Assembly: GCA_905250075.1 (NCBI GenBank) | Contig: CAJNOP010000004.1 | Coordinates: 310,001 to 374,000 of the forward strand | DNA length: 64,000 nt | Origin: Rotaria sp. Silwood1 | Taxonomy: Eukaryota > Rotifera > Eurotatoria > Philodinida > Philodinidae | Direction of reading: 5' to 3' | Made by a program: the position numbers and the translations under genes | Part shown: piece after piece, positions 11,901-24,200 of the stretch | Layout: every line of letters begins with the position of its first letter | How positions within the stretch are numbered: position 1 is the first letter of the stretch | Notes under the pieces: model-generated | The model's database searches: none | The model's input: the letters and a program-made list of their open reading frames with translations, nothing else | Told to the model about the DNA's origin: nothing

Positions 11901-14726
11901 CTCAGACATTGTTGTACGTGGTTCTCAAAGTTACTGCGTTCAATGTTGCTCTAATCGCAATTGGTACATCGAACAAGAAGACGATCGAGCTGATTGCGTG
12001 CATTGCGACTCTTCAGATTGCTGAGCGTTTATTCAGTCACAAGTTGATAGCAACATGTTGGACATGAAATATTCCGCTGGATCCATGTCTCAATGCAATA
12101 TCGACAAAAGATGTGTCTACAGTCAAGACTGACAGTGAGATTGACATGTTTCCTTGCAGATAATATATTTCAGCTCGTCGTCAATTGCAGCTTCATTCAC
12201 GTAGTTGTACTTGATCACTATCGATTCCAGCTGTAATGCCTGAACACTTAATGATATACAATGTGATGTTGTATTTACCTTCAAGCGTACTAATATATTC
12301 AAAAGATAGATCCGTTTTATTGTTTTTATAAATGACGAACAAAAAATCGAAGACAAAATCCTAATGAATTATGCTATTTTTCTATAAGGTCTAGGAGTCG
12401 CCACAATTCGAACTACGCAACATCTCATTTGAGACATGCTCTCTGTAATCTGCAATAAGAACACGTGCGTAGAAATTGATCAAGATGAATATTTTTTGCT
12501 TTGTCGGTGCTCTTCAATATTTGTCATATTAACATTGATTGGCTAGCATAATCACCATATATTTTCTATCTAATGTAAACAATAGGTGGTCATATTGTAA
12601 CACAGACATTTTGCAAAGAGATCTTTCTACTCCTTGATTAATCCTAAGTCTTTTTTAAATTGGAGCCTTCCAATAAATTGCGTCACTCTAACAACTTAAG
12701 TTTTGAGAAATCAGGCTCTTTTTGTCAGACCACTAAAGAAATTCTAACGATGACGAATTCTATTTGCAGCCTATATACAAGATCGAAAGTGTGTAATTCA
12801 ATTTTCTTTGAAAAATCTCATCGAGAATCGGAAATTCCAACAAGATCAGCATAACTTGAACAGGAAACTGTATGAGGATGAGCTATTTTTGAGTTCGACT
12901 ACCCCTGTTGGATTCTACCTATAGAAAGAAAACAAACTCTTCATCGGCTAGTTACACTTTGCTCTTTTCTCTCGAAGTAATCACCTAGTAAAACGGAAAA
13001 ATTCAAGCACTACTAACTTTTCTCATAACACTTTACTGAATGCAATTTAACACACTTGATGATGGAGGTTTTCTCAGATCTTGCGTTCTGTCGTTACCTA
13101 CTATCTATTGTCTTCTTCTTCATAACTTAAATATTTCATGTATAGACGAACTTTTGAAAATAAATCCACAGGTCTGAATAAAAAGACCATGATTTGTTTG
13201 ACTCTCAGGTGTTTGCAGCGGTGAGAGTGATCTTCGCTCGAATTTAACTTGTATAAAAAGGTTTTTCCTAACGAAGTATCTCTGTTACCCCTGAGTGACA
13301 TAAAAATATGACTCGTCGATCTTGACTAAAGATTCATTATTTATTTACTAGCTACTAGTGCACAAGAAAACACCAATTACTGATACTTGTATACGTTAAA
13401 CTTGCTTTTTCAAATACATGCACTTTTCGTCTTATCTTCTTCAGATTTGAAAACTGAAAGATGCAATAAAATATTCTTTTTCTCAATTGTAACCAATTTC
13501 TCTGAGTTACCTTTGTTTGCAATGAAAAGGTTCCAGCAAAAGCTAGAGCGATCTGAAAATATGAGAAGCGAGAAAAACAAAACCTAGCATAGCTCTCAGA
13601 AAGTAGAACACTTCCTTCGTTCAAATTTTCAAAAGAGTTAGACATCAGACTCGATTAATATATGTGATAAACAGAAAAGAGGCAATGTGCGAATAAAACG
13701 ATTCTCGTTGTCAACAAAATCATCCGTCCCTCATTCATCAAGACATTTTTTTGCTAGACAAATTTCGCGCAAATTCTTTAGCAATAGAGTTAGCAACGTT
13801 TTTGAAAACTTTCGGCATCAAACAAAAAGATTGTGTTGCTCAAGATTACGGTAAGTTAGCCATCAGGTAGAGCTATCTTTATCCCTGTTTGTAGGTAATT
13901 TTGTATCTTTTAGAATTTTCAAAAAAGTCAGTAATACATGTTCCATTCGAAAGTCTATAGGATGCATAGAAGTATCCATTCACAATAACTTATTCATCAG
14001 ATTGTTTGTAAGTGTGGATATAATAGAGCAGTCAGTTGCCGATACTGATGCCATCTATGCTTCCTTCATTCAAAAGATAAGTTAATTTGATTTGCTCGAA
14101 TATTGATGCTTCTGTTGATCATGTTGAACTTTAGAGGAAGCTTCTAAAATTTTGAACTCGTTTCATTGAACTATCAGTCAGTTATTAACCTCCAAGTGGC
14201 AGCAAATGGTTTCTTTGTAAAACAATGGTCACAGTAAAATGAATGTAGTCTTTAAAAATATTGATGAAATGCATTAAAATTACTAATGTAGATAGCTGGG
14301 ACAAAGCATTACATATTGAGGCATTGACTGACACCGAATACTCTCCTATGTCAGAATTATGAAGCTAACAGCAAAAATAAGTGCCATTCATGATAACTCT
14401 CTTTGCAGTTAAACATTTATGGTACCGCAATGCTTCATGGCATACATTCTTGGTTCAGTACATGTACACAAAATTTTAAGCTTTTAGTATATACGGTAGC
14501 CGAAATCAGTTGAGTTGAAGACTTTCGTCTATTATTGTCATAATCTTGTTGAGTACGCTTCATGAAATTTTGTATTCGGCATCAGCGAAAAAATTGAATG
14601 AAAGTTGTATTCTCAATTTTTTCTCACTTGCAAAAGAAGCATATTCAAAAAAAAAGAAACAAGAAATAAACAAGTGTTTATTGCTTAAAATCATTCAACT
14701 AAAAAACAAAAACACAACTGTACAAA
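8984..14726. other. Intergenic DNA, 5.7 kb, no recognised gene
   Basis: Several short open frames occur on both strands (for example 11767-12024, 13101-13301, 13355-13645), but none resembles a protein I know and none forms a plausible exon chain. Bits of repeated sequence are present: GTTCATAGTCGATGTAATT near 9310 and a near copy near 10379, plus a GT-rich/AC-rich patch at 11206-11317. The base composition is less AT-skewed than in the coding introns, so decayed mobile DNA is likely. Confidence 0.6.
11206..11317. repeat. GT-rich to AC-rich foldback patch
   Basis: The stretch starts with GAGTGTGAGTGTGATTAGGTG and ends with AC-rich sequence containing CCACACC and ACGCACACATTC, so the two ends are loosely inverted. 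It resembles the patches at 29804, 30340, 35126 and 39770 but is the most degenerate of them. Confidence 0.4.
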
Positions 14727-15368
14727 TCATTTTTTATTTTTTGATTTTATTAAATTGTTTGTTCCTGTTTGGAGAATTTCTCTAGAAATAAATTTTTCTT
14801 GTTCTAATTTAACAGCTAATTTATTAATTTTATTTGTTGCATGTTCTTCTTGTTTTGTTAAACGTTTTTCTAATTGTTTTAATTCATTTGTTCTTGCATC
14901 AAGTGCTTGTCGTTGTTCTACATAGGTTTGTTCCATTGCAAGTGTTTTAGCATATAATTCAGAATTTTTACGAATTTCATCAACTGTTGTACGATGAATA
15001 TGTTTTAATGATTTTTCAAATTCAGCACGTTCACAATCAATTTTAGCACAGGCTTCCTCTAATACAACATAGGTTGAGGTTAATTTCGTACGAGCATCGT
15101 CAAGTTCAATTTGAAGTTGACTCGAAAGTGTATTTGCTGCATCAAGTTGATTTTGTAAATCATTCGAATGAGCTAAAGATGCATCAAGTTGATTTTGAAG
15201 TTCAGCAGTATAAGCTTGAGATTCTTCAAGACGAGCAACAATTTCATCATATTCACTTCGAGGTACATGTGCTCGGGCTATTGAATCACGAAGAGATTCT
15301 ATTGTAGTACGTTGAGATGCTATTATGGAATGAAGTTGAGATTGTATAAACGATGATGTATTGTCATC
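14727..15368 (-). CDS. Coiled-coil protein, C-terminal exon
   Basis: One open exon of 214 codons on the minus strand begins right after an acceptor (TTTACAG at 15375-15369) and ends with TGA at 14727. The translation is almost entirely heptad-like and Glu/Gln/Leu-rich, with repeated units such as LQNQLDASLAHSNDLQNQLD and later NELKQLEKRLTKQEEHATNK. This is typical of a long alpha-helical coiled coil. I do not recognise the family. The upstream exon is not clear. The coiled-coil frame at 16509-16886 lies 1.1 kb upstream on the same strand but ends in its own stop without an obvious donor, so joining the two is unproven. Confidence 0.6.
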   Translation of the reverse strand, partial: DDNTSSFIQSQLHSIIASQRTTIESLRDSIARAHVPRSEYDEIVARLEESQAYTAELQNQLDASLAHSNDLQNQLDAANTLSSQLQIELDDARTKLTSTYVVLEEACAKIDCERAEFEKSLKHIHRTTVDEIRKNSELYAKTLAMEQTYVEQRQALDARTNELKQLEKRLTKQEEHATNKINKLAVKLEQEKFISREILQTGTNNLIKSKNKK

Positions 15369-15559
15369 CTGTAAATTAATAGAAAAAAAAGAAACATAAA
15401 TTATTGCATATAACTTATTTATTTGATGACAAAAGAAATATCAAAAAAAAAAGATCAATTTACAATATCGAATAAATACTGAGACAGAAAAATCTATGCT
15501 AAATTATTGTCATGATTTGAATAAGAAAAGTTAACACTGCTGAATGTTGAGAATAAATC

Positions 15560-15860
15560 TCCTTGAAAATTTTTGATTAATTCTTTCATGTGTATATGAG
15601 TACTGGTAGATCGAGGAATATGGAGTCTCCATACAACTGTATTCTGTGCTATTACAATCGTATATCTCTATGAACGTATACGGAACAAAATGATCATATA
15701 CGAAGCAAAGCGGAGGCTGTATACGCCTTTCATGTATGCACACTAATCAAGCGTGTTTATTCTACTTGAATCACCGTATATGACAAGGAAATATGCGATC
15801 ATAATACAGGACCATGTAAAATCATCGTGTTTCTTCATATACGGTCATATACCATCGCTC
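15560..15860. repeat. Region of repeated TATACGGT/ACCGTATA motifs
   Basis: GTATACG, CATATACGAA, GTATACGCC, CACCGTATATG and CATATACGGTCATATACC occur within 300 bp, in both orientations. A similar palindrome, ATACGGTCTATGACCGTAT, lies at about 3696-3714 in the SGSM intron. This suggests a degenerate small repeat family, but no ends or target duplications were found. Confidence 0.35.
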
Positions 15861-16508
15861 CTGCTTGACTTGGGCTTACATAACTATCGATAGTGAAACG
15901 CAGGTCATACTTAATATACCTTGAATATTTTCACTTCATAAAATATTCAATGAAAACAGTACTGTATTAATTCGTTAATATCTATTGTAAATAATCTCAA
16001 AAGACAAATCGTCTAATCTATTCGATTGACAATACTATTCTGATCAAATTATTCTTTAGAAATATTCCACAATCATTGAACTTGTTTATTTGAAAATAAT
16101 ACTAACAATATGATGATTAACTCATGTTAATTAAATAAATGCTACTAAAGATTTATTTTATCTTGACTAAAAGAATAATTATTATTTTTACAATTTTAAT
16201 TTCCATCGAATTCTCTCTATATCATATATAAAAAAAATGAACGATGTAACTGTTCAATATAATCTTTTTGAATATAAGTCATTTTTAAAAATCCAAACAA
16301 AACGAACCTTTATTTCTTCCATTAAATTTCAATTTTATTATTATTTTTTTTTGAAAGAACAAAAAGAAAAAAAAACATCTAAACAAAATGATAATGACCT
16401 CTATCGAAATTATGTAGATCGTTGTTATTGATTAGCGCTTGATGTTATTGAATTTGATCAATAAGAAAGAAATGTTTTTCAAACTCGTTAGATAGGAAAT
16501 AATTAATT

Positions 16509-16886
16509 TTATTTCTTCATTCGAATAATAAAATTATCTTGAATATATTTTTCTTGTTGTTGATTTATATAAAGTCGCCGATATTTAATCATTATTTTAT
16601 TAAGATCTTGTGTTTTATAATGTAATTCTTGTTGAAAAAATTTTTCTTTTTTTTCATTTTGTAATTTGTCAACATATAAATTTCTATTTTTTTCTAATTC
16701 ATTTTCTAATGTTTGTTTTAAATCAGATATTAAATTTTCAAGTAAATCTCGTTCTTTTGTTGAATGTTCATCAAGTATTGTAAGTGCTTCATAGATTGCT
16801 GAACATTTATTATAAGCATCTTTTAATTGTCGACGTAAAGAATTACATTCAGCAATAGCAAGTTCATACTTCAGGTCAGTTGACAT
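16509..16886 (-). CDS. Short coiled-coil protein, 125 aa
   Basis: A single open frame from ATG at 16886 to TAA at 16509 gives 125 residues. It is highly charged and helical, beginning MSTDLKYELAIAECNSLRRQ and containing DLLENLISDLKQTLENELEK. There is no membrane segment or zinc motif. Codon use matches the neighbouring genes. It may be a complete small gene or the first exon of a longer coiled-coil protein with the exon at 14727-15368. No GT donor with good context is visible near its 3' end, so it is listed separately. The family is not recognised. Confidence 0.55.
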   Translation of the reverse strand: MSTDLKYELAIAECNSLRRQLKDAYNKCSAIYEALTILDEHSTKERDLLENLISDLKQTLENELEKNRNLYVDKLQNEKKEKFFQQELHYKTQDLNKIMIKYRRLYINQQQEKYIQDNFIIRMKK

Positions 16887-18218
16887 TTTATGAATTTATT
16901 CTTTTTCTTGTTCATGTTTTTTTTGTTTTGTTTTATTTGTTAACCTAAGCCGATTTATTTATCTTATACAATTGACGTTCTTATCTTATTGAAAGAGCTT
17001 GTCGATTAAACAGAATCGTATTTCACACATTCTTTTGTTTCTTTTTTTTTCCATTAAAACTGATTGTTTCTATGGCGTGATCTCTTCAGTATATAATTTA
17101 GCTTTTCTTTTTGAAAATATCATTTACAGAAAAATTTTATTTATAATTGATTCGAAAGTATCGGTTAATAATTAACTTATGTTATGAATTATAAAATAAA
17201 ATAAAAAAAAATGTTTACTCTTAGAATGATTTATCAGTACACAGGACAATCATTCCGACTGTTAAGAATGGCAATACAATCAATATATTACAAATTTAAG
17301 TTGTATTGTTTATTGTTGTAACATGTCATTTCATTTTTACAAGCTGTTTCTTTTTTCTGAGAAGGCGATTTTCACTACTTTATGTGTGTAGGTAATAGCA
17401 GTAATGTTATATTGTAAATTTTCGCTGTTTTCTTGAATTTCAGTATAGTTAGCTAATAATTAAAAACAATAAGTTTTCACAAAACATTTTAAAAAAGTAC
17501 AGAATTAATATTATTGTTTCATGTTTTTAACAATAATACTTTCACTGTAGTTTCTAATTAAATTTTTTATCTAAAGTTTAACATAATCTTTAAAGATTTT
17601 ATATCTTGAATTAAATCTAATGAGAATAAAACAGTAATTGTTTTATAAATACATATTAAATTATAAAAATAATTCGAAATTTATATTACATCTTAATAAC
17701 AATTTTGTTAAGATATTTTTCTAGAATATGTTAGAAATATATCTAATTCTATAGATAACATTATGTGATGGATGTTGACACATATTAATAATAATCTCCA
17801 GAGTTTAAATATTTCTATTAAATAAAATTTTCATGTTATTTTGTACTCAAGAAAATAGATTAGCCTGAAGTCATTTAAGACATAGTTGAACAAGACTTAT
17901 ACTAATATATAAAGCATTGAAAATTAAATTATATCTTCCGATAGAGAATTCTTTTTATAATATTCGAACAATATTGAACGAAAGTGACTATTGATTTTGA
18001 AAAATTAAATTTATTATCTATGAATTAACTTCATTTTACTTGTCATAGTTGTTTTTATGATGTGCACTATAGTTTTCATGCAATCTTCTTTTTGTAAAAG
18101 TTTCCAATTAACTTAATAGGCTCGTGAGTAAGAAGATGAATGCATTTGTAAGATAAAAGTGTATTAAGCTTAAACATGCAACAAACTTCTTTTTTTGTTT
18201 TCTTTAGATTAAATAAAA
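16887..18218. other. Divergent intergenic region, nothing recognised
   Basis: About 1.3 kb of very AT-rich DNA separates the minus-strand coiled-coil frame from THOC5 on the plus strand. It presumably holds both promoters. No open frame of note, repeat or RNA gene was seen. Confidence 0.6.
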
Positions 18219-21200
18219 ATGAGTAATAATGTTGATATGACTGAATCAATTTCAATGGATGAAGTTCGTATTGATCTTTATTTATAGTGTAAGTTGTATA
18301 AATGATTTTTCTTCTTAGTCTTCAAATAAAATTCAACAACAAAAAGAAGATGATGAACAGCATCGTCAGTGTGTTAATGAATTACGTAATATTTTTCTTC
18401 AAGTTCATCGTTGTCAACAAGAACCAGATAAACATGTAAGTCTTCATAGTCTAATTTTTCTTGCTAAAAAAAAACCACAATTTGCAAAAATGAATTTTCA
18501 AAATTATTTATTTGAATAAGAAAAACTACACAAAAAGAAATAAAATTGGTGTCTATTTCTCTGTTCTTTCATTATTTACGAGAAGAAGCAAAATGTATTT
18601 TATTTGTTTTTCTCATAAAATTGTACTGTATTATTTCCAACATCAGTAACAATCATTATATTTTGATCATTAGAAAAACAAACATAATGTGGTGCTTTCA
18701 TTTTATCACCACGAAAATGAATAACTTGTTCTTGATTACCATCATGCATAGCTAAAATTTTTGATTTATAACGATCAGCAAGAATCAATTGATTTGAACT
18801 ATCACAAATAATACCTAATAAAAGAAATCAAAAATTAATCATTCGAAATAATTCTTATCTTACCTTCTGGTATACTTAAATTAAGATAAGATTGTGCATC
18901 TGTATCAATAAATCGTTGTACATTACCATCTAAACCATAAACAATAATACATCCAGCATTATAAGCACATGATTCTGGTTTAATTCTTTGCCATGCTGTT
19001 ACATAAAGTAAATTATTTGATATTGAAATATATTGTGGATCAAGTTTTTTTGAACCTCGCATAATAATCCATTCATTATTATATTTCATATGATGATTAA
19101 GTACAACCATACGTGAATTATAAGAATCACATACATATATATAATTATTATCAATAGCAACACCTTTTGGCCATGAAAATGATGTTTGTGTACAACCTTC
19201 TTTTTTACTTCCAATAAAATTAATCATTTTTCCATTAAACCAATCATATTTTGAAACTCGATGACGATCTGTTATAATAACAAATTGTTCACCAGCTAAA
19301 CAAAGTCCATCAGGAAAAAGAAAACCTTTAAGACCACGCATTGTTCTTAAATTAAGATCATATACAATGATTCGATGTTTTTTTGTATCAGCAATTAATA
19401 AATGATTTGTATCAGTAACAACAATAGCTTTAGGTGCAAGAAATTTATCAACATCATTTGGACCTGTTAAAACTTGTATTGCTTTTTTACTATATTCATT
19501 AAGATGTATTTGTGATACAGGCATTCGTGGTGTTAATACTGTATTATCATCAATTTGTGATTGTTGTTCAAAAGCATTTGATAAATTTAAATTATAAGGT
19601 TGATTTGAACGAAGAACTTTTCTTACAGCATATTCATTACCTTCTTGTTCTATTTGATGATGATCATCAAGTCTTGAACGATTTCTTGATGTTGAACCAT
19701 CAATTTTAGTACTAAATTTAACAGAATAACCTGTACCACGATAAGCACCTTCATGATCATTATCATAATATGCTGGTATTGGTTGAGTTAAAAATATATT
19801 AGAATTTGCTGTTGGATTTTGTTCAGTTACAATCATACGTTTTCTTGTTCTTGTTTTTGATTCACGTCCACTGATCATCTGAAACAAAACAAAAAAAAAA
19901 TATTGTTGAATCTTTGTTTTCTTTGTTAAAAAAAATCAAGCTTTGTATTATTTTGTTTTTTTTTACTTGATTAGATCGATATATTCCATCTTGATAATCA
20001 AATGGATCAAGTAATGGAGTATGTTGTTGTGGTAGACGAGCTACTTTTAAATGTTCATTATCTTGATTTGCTGTTTTAAGATGAATTTCACCTAGATAAG
20101 AATGATTTATTGGTGTTGTATTAGATTTATAAATAAAACTAATTTGTTGATCATCAAATTTTCGTTGTAAATCAAGCCAATGTTGAGTTAAATGTTGTCG
20201 TTCAGATAAATTCCAATTTTTTGGATCAACTTTATCTAATTCATTTGAATCTTTTTCAATATCAAATTTTAATTTTTGTAATTTAGAATTTTTTGTTGTT
20301 AGATAATTTTGATGAAGATCATCTAATTGTGTATATAAAGTTTTTTCTCGTTCTCAAAAAAAAAAAAAAAAAAATCAGTAATAAAACTTCAATATAAAAT
20401 GAAATCCTGTTTTTTTTTGTTTTGTACCTTGAATTTCTTTGATTTGTTTTTCAGCATCATTATGAATCAATTGACGAATATTTTCTTTTGATTCATTTAA
20501 TTTATTATCCCAATGAGATAATTTTTCTATTAAATTATCACGTATTTTAATTAATTCAGCATATTCTTTTGCTTGTTCATTAGCAAGATTTCGTTCATGT
20601 TCATCCATACAATTAAAACAAGCTAATGATCGACAATGATAACATCGACCATAAGCTGTTTTTTTATTACATAATTCACATATACCTAATTGTGCAAGAC
20701 GATGATGTTCAGCTTTTTTTAATGTTAATAATGTATGATTTTTTGTTAATTGTCCAACTTCTTGAACACTCGATAGACGACGTGCTTCATGACAAGTAGG
20801 ACATTTAAGAACACCATCAGCAGGTAGAGCCTCCTATAAAAAAAAATATGAATGAAATTATTTAGTTCAAAGTTTAATATGTAGTTTGATAAAGTACTTT
20901 GATACAGTTATGACAGAATGTATGTCCATTTGAACAAAGTATCCGTGGATCTTGAATATCTTTTTTACATAATGGACATTGAAGTAATGAACTAGCATTA
21001 AAAATACGAGTTATCGATTCGAAATCATTATCACTTGATTGATGAGAATCAAATGAAAACATTGATCGTTTCTATTTGCTGTATGAAGAATGATTTCATC
21101 TATACCAAAGTTTTATTTGATGTTATTTTCATATATTTTTTCGTTGTCATGATTGCACAGCAGGTATATCTATTAAATTTTAGAATAAAATAGGAGGTTT

Positions 21201-24200
21201 TCTTTTTTAATCAAAAATCTAAGAATGTCTTTGTCTTTTATTTTATTTATTTATTTTTATTTTTTATTTTTTGTAATAGAAAGAAGAATTGTCTCAACTT
21301 CATGCACGTGGTATGCATCTATGTAATAAACTTCGTTCATTTAATCGAATTGGTCGTATGCGTGTACAAAAAGCTCGAGAACTTACTGCTGAGGTTTTTT
21401 TATTTGATTATTTTTTGAGTAATTGCTTAAATGCATAGAGTTGTATATTTTATTTTAGCATCGAAGTCGTCTTGATGATCAAACACTTGAACAACAAAAT
21501 CTTCTTTATGAACTTTCTCATATTAATAAAGAAATCGCACGTTGTGAAGAATTTAAGTAAGATACTTTTTTTCTGTTGATAAAATTGTTTGTTTTTGATT
21601 ATTATCTTATTTAGATCAAAAGATGAACAATTAGAATTAGTTAGTTTAGAAGATTTTTATGCAAATGCACCACCTGAACTTACTGATCCAGTAATATATC
21701 ATATTCTTGAATCATTATTTTTGTAAAAAAGAAACTACTACTATTTTTAGAATATTACTGAGAATGATCCTCATCGACTTCATTTATTTCAACTTGATTG
21801 GGAATTAATGCAAAGAGAAAAGTTAATATCATATTTATTTATTGTTGTTGTTTTCTTTTGTAAATACAATTACATTCTATTTTGTAGATTACATGATGAT
21901 TGTAAAGCATTACAAACTGAAATTAGTGATCTTAAAAAACAAATTGTTCGTCGACGAAAACGACTTCGTTCATTACGACCTAAACTTAAACAAGTCGTTA
22001 AAGTAAAAACTAAAAATTCATTTATTTATAACAAGAAAAATGACATTAATTTATTATCTTTTTTCTATTTAAAGTCAACAGATCCTGTTCGTCGGTATAT
22101 TGAATCTCAATTTGATGATACAAACAATTTTTCTCAATCGATTAACAACCCATCAATTGCGAAATTACCAGATCCACTCTATGTTCTTTATAGTCTTGTT
22201 TTGGCTTATCAACAATGTGATGGTATGTACGAATTGGATTTTTGGAGAACTGACAAAAGAATCTCTTCACACAGTAGACAACATGTAGTTTTTTTTTTTT
22301 GAGAGTGAAAACTCCTATATGTTGAGTTCTCTCTATGCAAAAAGTTTCCGATCGAAACAACTCAAAATATGAATTTTCTGAAAAGCTGAGTTCTTTAGAA
22401 AACAGACATATTAAAAATTCAATAGATAAGTCCAACATTCATAGTAGCCCAAATTCTTTTAAGGTTTTTGTTAGAACACTATGTCGTATCTATAGACAAA
22501 AAAGTCAAAACAGAGGACATCTGAAGAGGTTCTCTCGTAAGTAAAAGGATGATAAAGATATGTATCTCAAAACGGATAGAATAACATAGTCTGCTTATGA
22601 TTAACAAGAGCAGCTACACCGGATTTCACGAACGACTTTCTATACAAGAATCATAAAATGAAGCTAATATTTCACAAAACAATTAAAGATAATATAGTAC
22701 TACGTAAACTTTGGATGATATCACAATATTTCAGAGGGTTTTTCTCAATAGATTATTAAGATTGTGCAAGTTTAGAAATAATGTCACCATTAGCTTTTCT
22801 TTTAAGATTTCGCAGTTCAATAGTCTGGAAACTAGACATGTTTTGACATAATTGTAGTAATTAAGATTTCAATTTTGAGAGAAATCAGAATTAATCCAGG
22901 TGAATCTTCTGTTGCTATTTTCAGCATCTCATTCTCGTACGGAAGATATTAAATTTCGCAGAGGAATTCAGATAAGAGAGATAATGAGTTATGCTAAAGC
23001 TTTCTGATTATAATTGTTTCCTATCTAAATTTATGTAAGTATGTTTTGACATATTGGCTTCCTGTGTGCTTGTCAAGCTTAATCTTGAGCATCGGTATGA
23101 TGATAATCAACATGTAATGATGAAATCAAAATTAGTCTCAAGAGATTCTGTGTAAGAAGAAAATGTTGTTTTTCTGTTTTCTCTATATTTTTGTCGCTTG
23201 TTTTTAATTTTTCTTTTTCTCTTCATATATCTTCTTAGAACACTAATAAATAACGGCCCTCTTAGCATTTTCAAAGTTTCTACTTAATTACTCCGTTGAT
23301 TAAAACAACTAATATGTTATCAAAGTATTGCTCTTGAAATTTTGTACAAAATGTCCTAGTTCATTTAACAAATATAACCTCTTCCATTTTTAGGATCAGA
23401 CGTAATCCTTCAGTAAAATAAAGTACGGAATGTAAAGTTTTTTCTTTTTCAATTGTTTTGAAGGATCATTTTATTTCGTCTATCTATGTTGTTATCTAGA
23501 CTCAATTCATAGTTTTAGCTAGTTTATTCCATCGCCTAATACATTACTGATGTTCTTCTAATGACTCTAATATTCGAAAACAAAGTGTTAGAAAATAATG
23601 AGACGATGTAAGACCTTCCACTGATTTATGCCCCCGTAGGTTATAGCTTATGGAATTAGCTGAGACTAAACTACAACAAAAGTAACATTAATAGACGAAA
23701 TAAAATGTTTCGTTAAAACAAGTAACAAAAAAAGAGAAAATTTCAAATTCTGCAATTGATTTTACTAGGCGATTATGTCTAATCCGAAATGTTTCAATTA
23801 AACAAATAATCAAGAAGAAATTTTGAAAATACTAAGAGTGCAATTTTTCTGACCCATCCGTTATATTATGTGTTAATTGTTTTTCATTTCATAAATATTT
23901 GATATAGATGAGAAACTAAAACATTATTTCATATAAAAGTTTGTCGAATATTTTTCTATTCATAGGCCGTCATATAACATGTCAAATTGATTCAAAAGAA
24001 GATTCATCAACAAATAATACAACGAATGATACTAATTCAGATGGTACATATACAAATGGTGATCTTCAATACCAATCTTTATTGCGTCAACATCCATTAC
24101 ATGTGAAAGTGACATTAATACTTTCTCGTAAATATTTATTATTATATTTTTCTTCATCTAATAATATATTTAATCGTTTTGGTTGTAGCTGATCATACAA

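Noticed and set aside
11678..12067. Overlapping frames, one Cys-rich (CVQCCSNRNWYIEQEDDRADC-like), taken as a possible zinc protein
   Set aside because: Cys spacing matches no known finger, the three frames overlap on both strands, and no flanking exons were found.
12385..12480. Possible tRNA: ATTCGAAC motif near 12407 on the plus strand, readable as a T-loop on the minus strand
   Set aside because: The flanking bases do not form a T-stem or acceptor stem, and no anticodon arm could be drawn.
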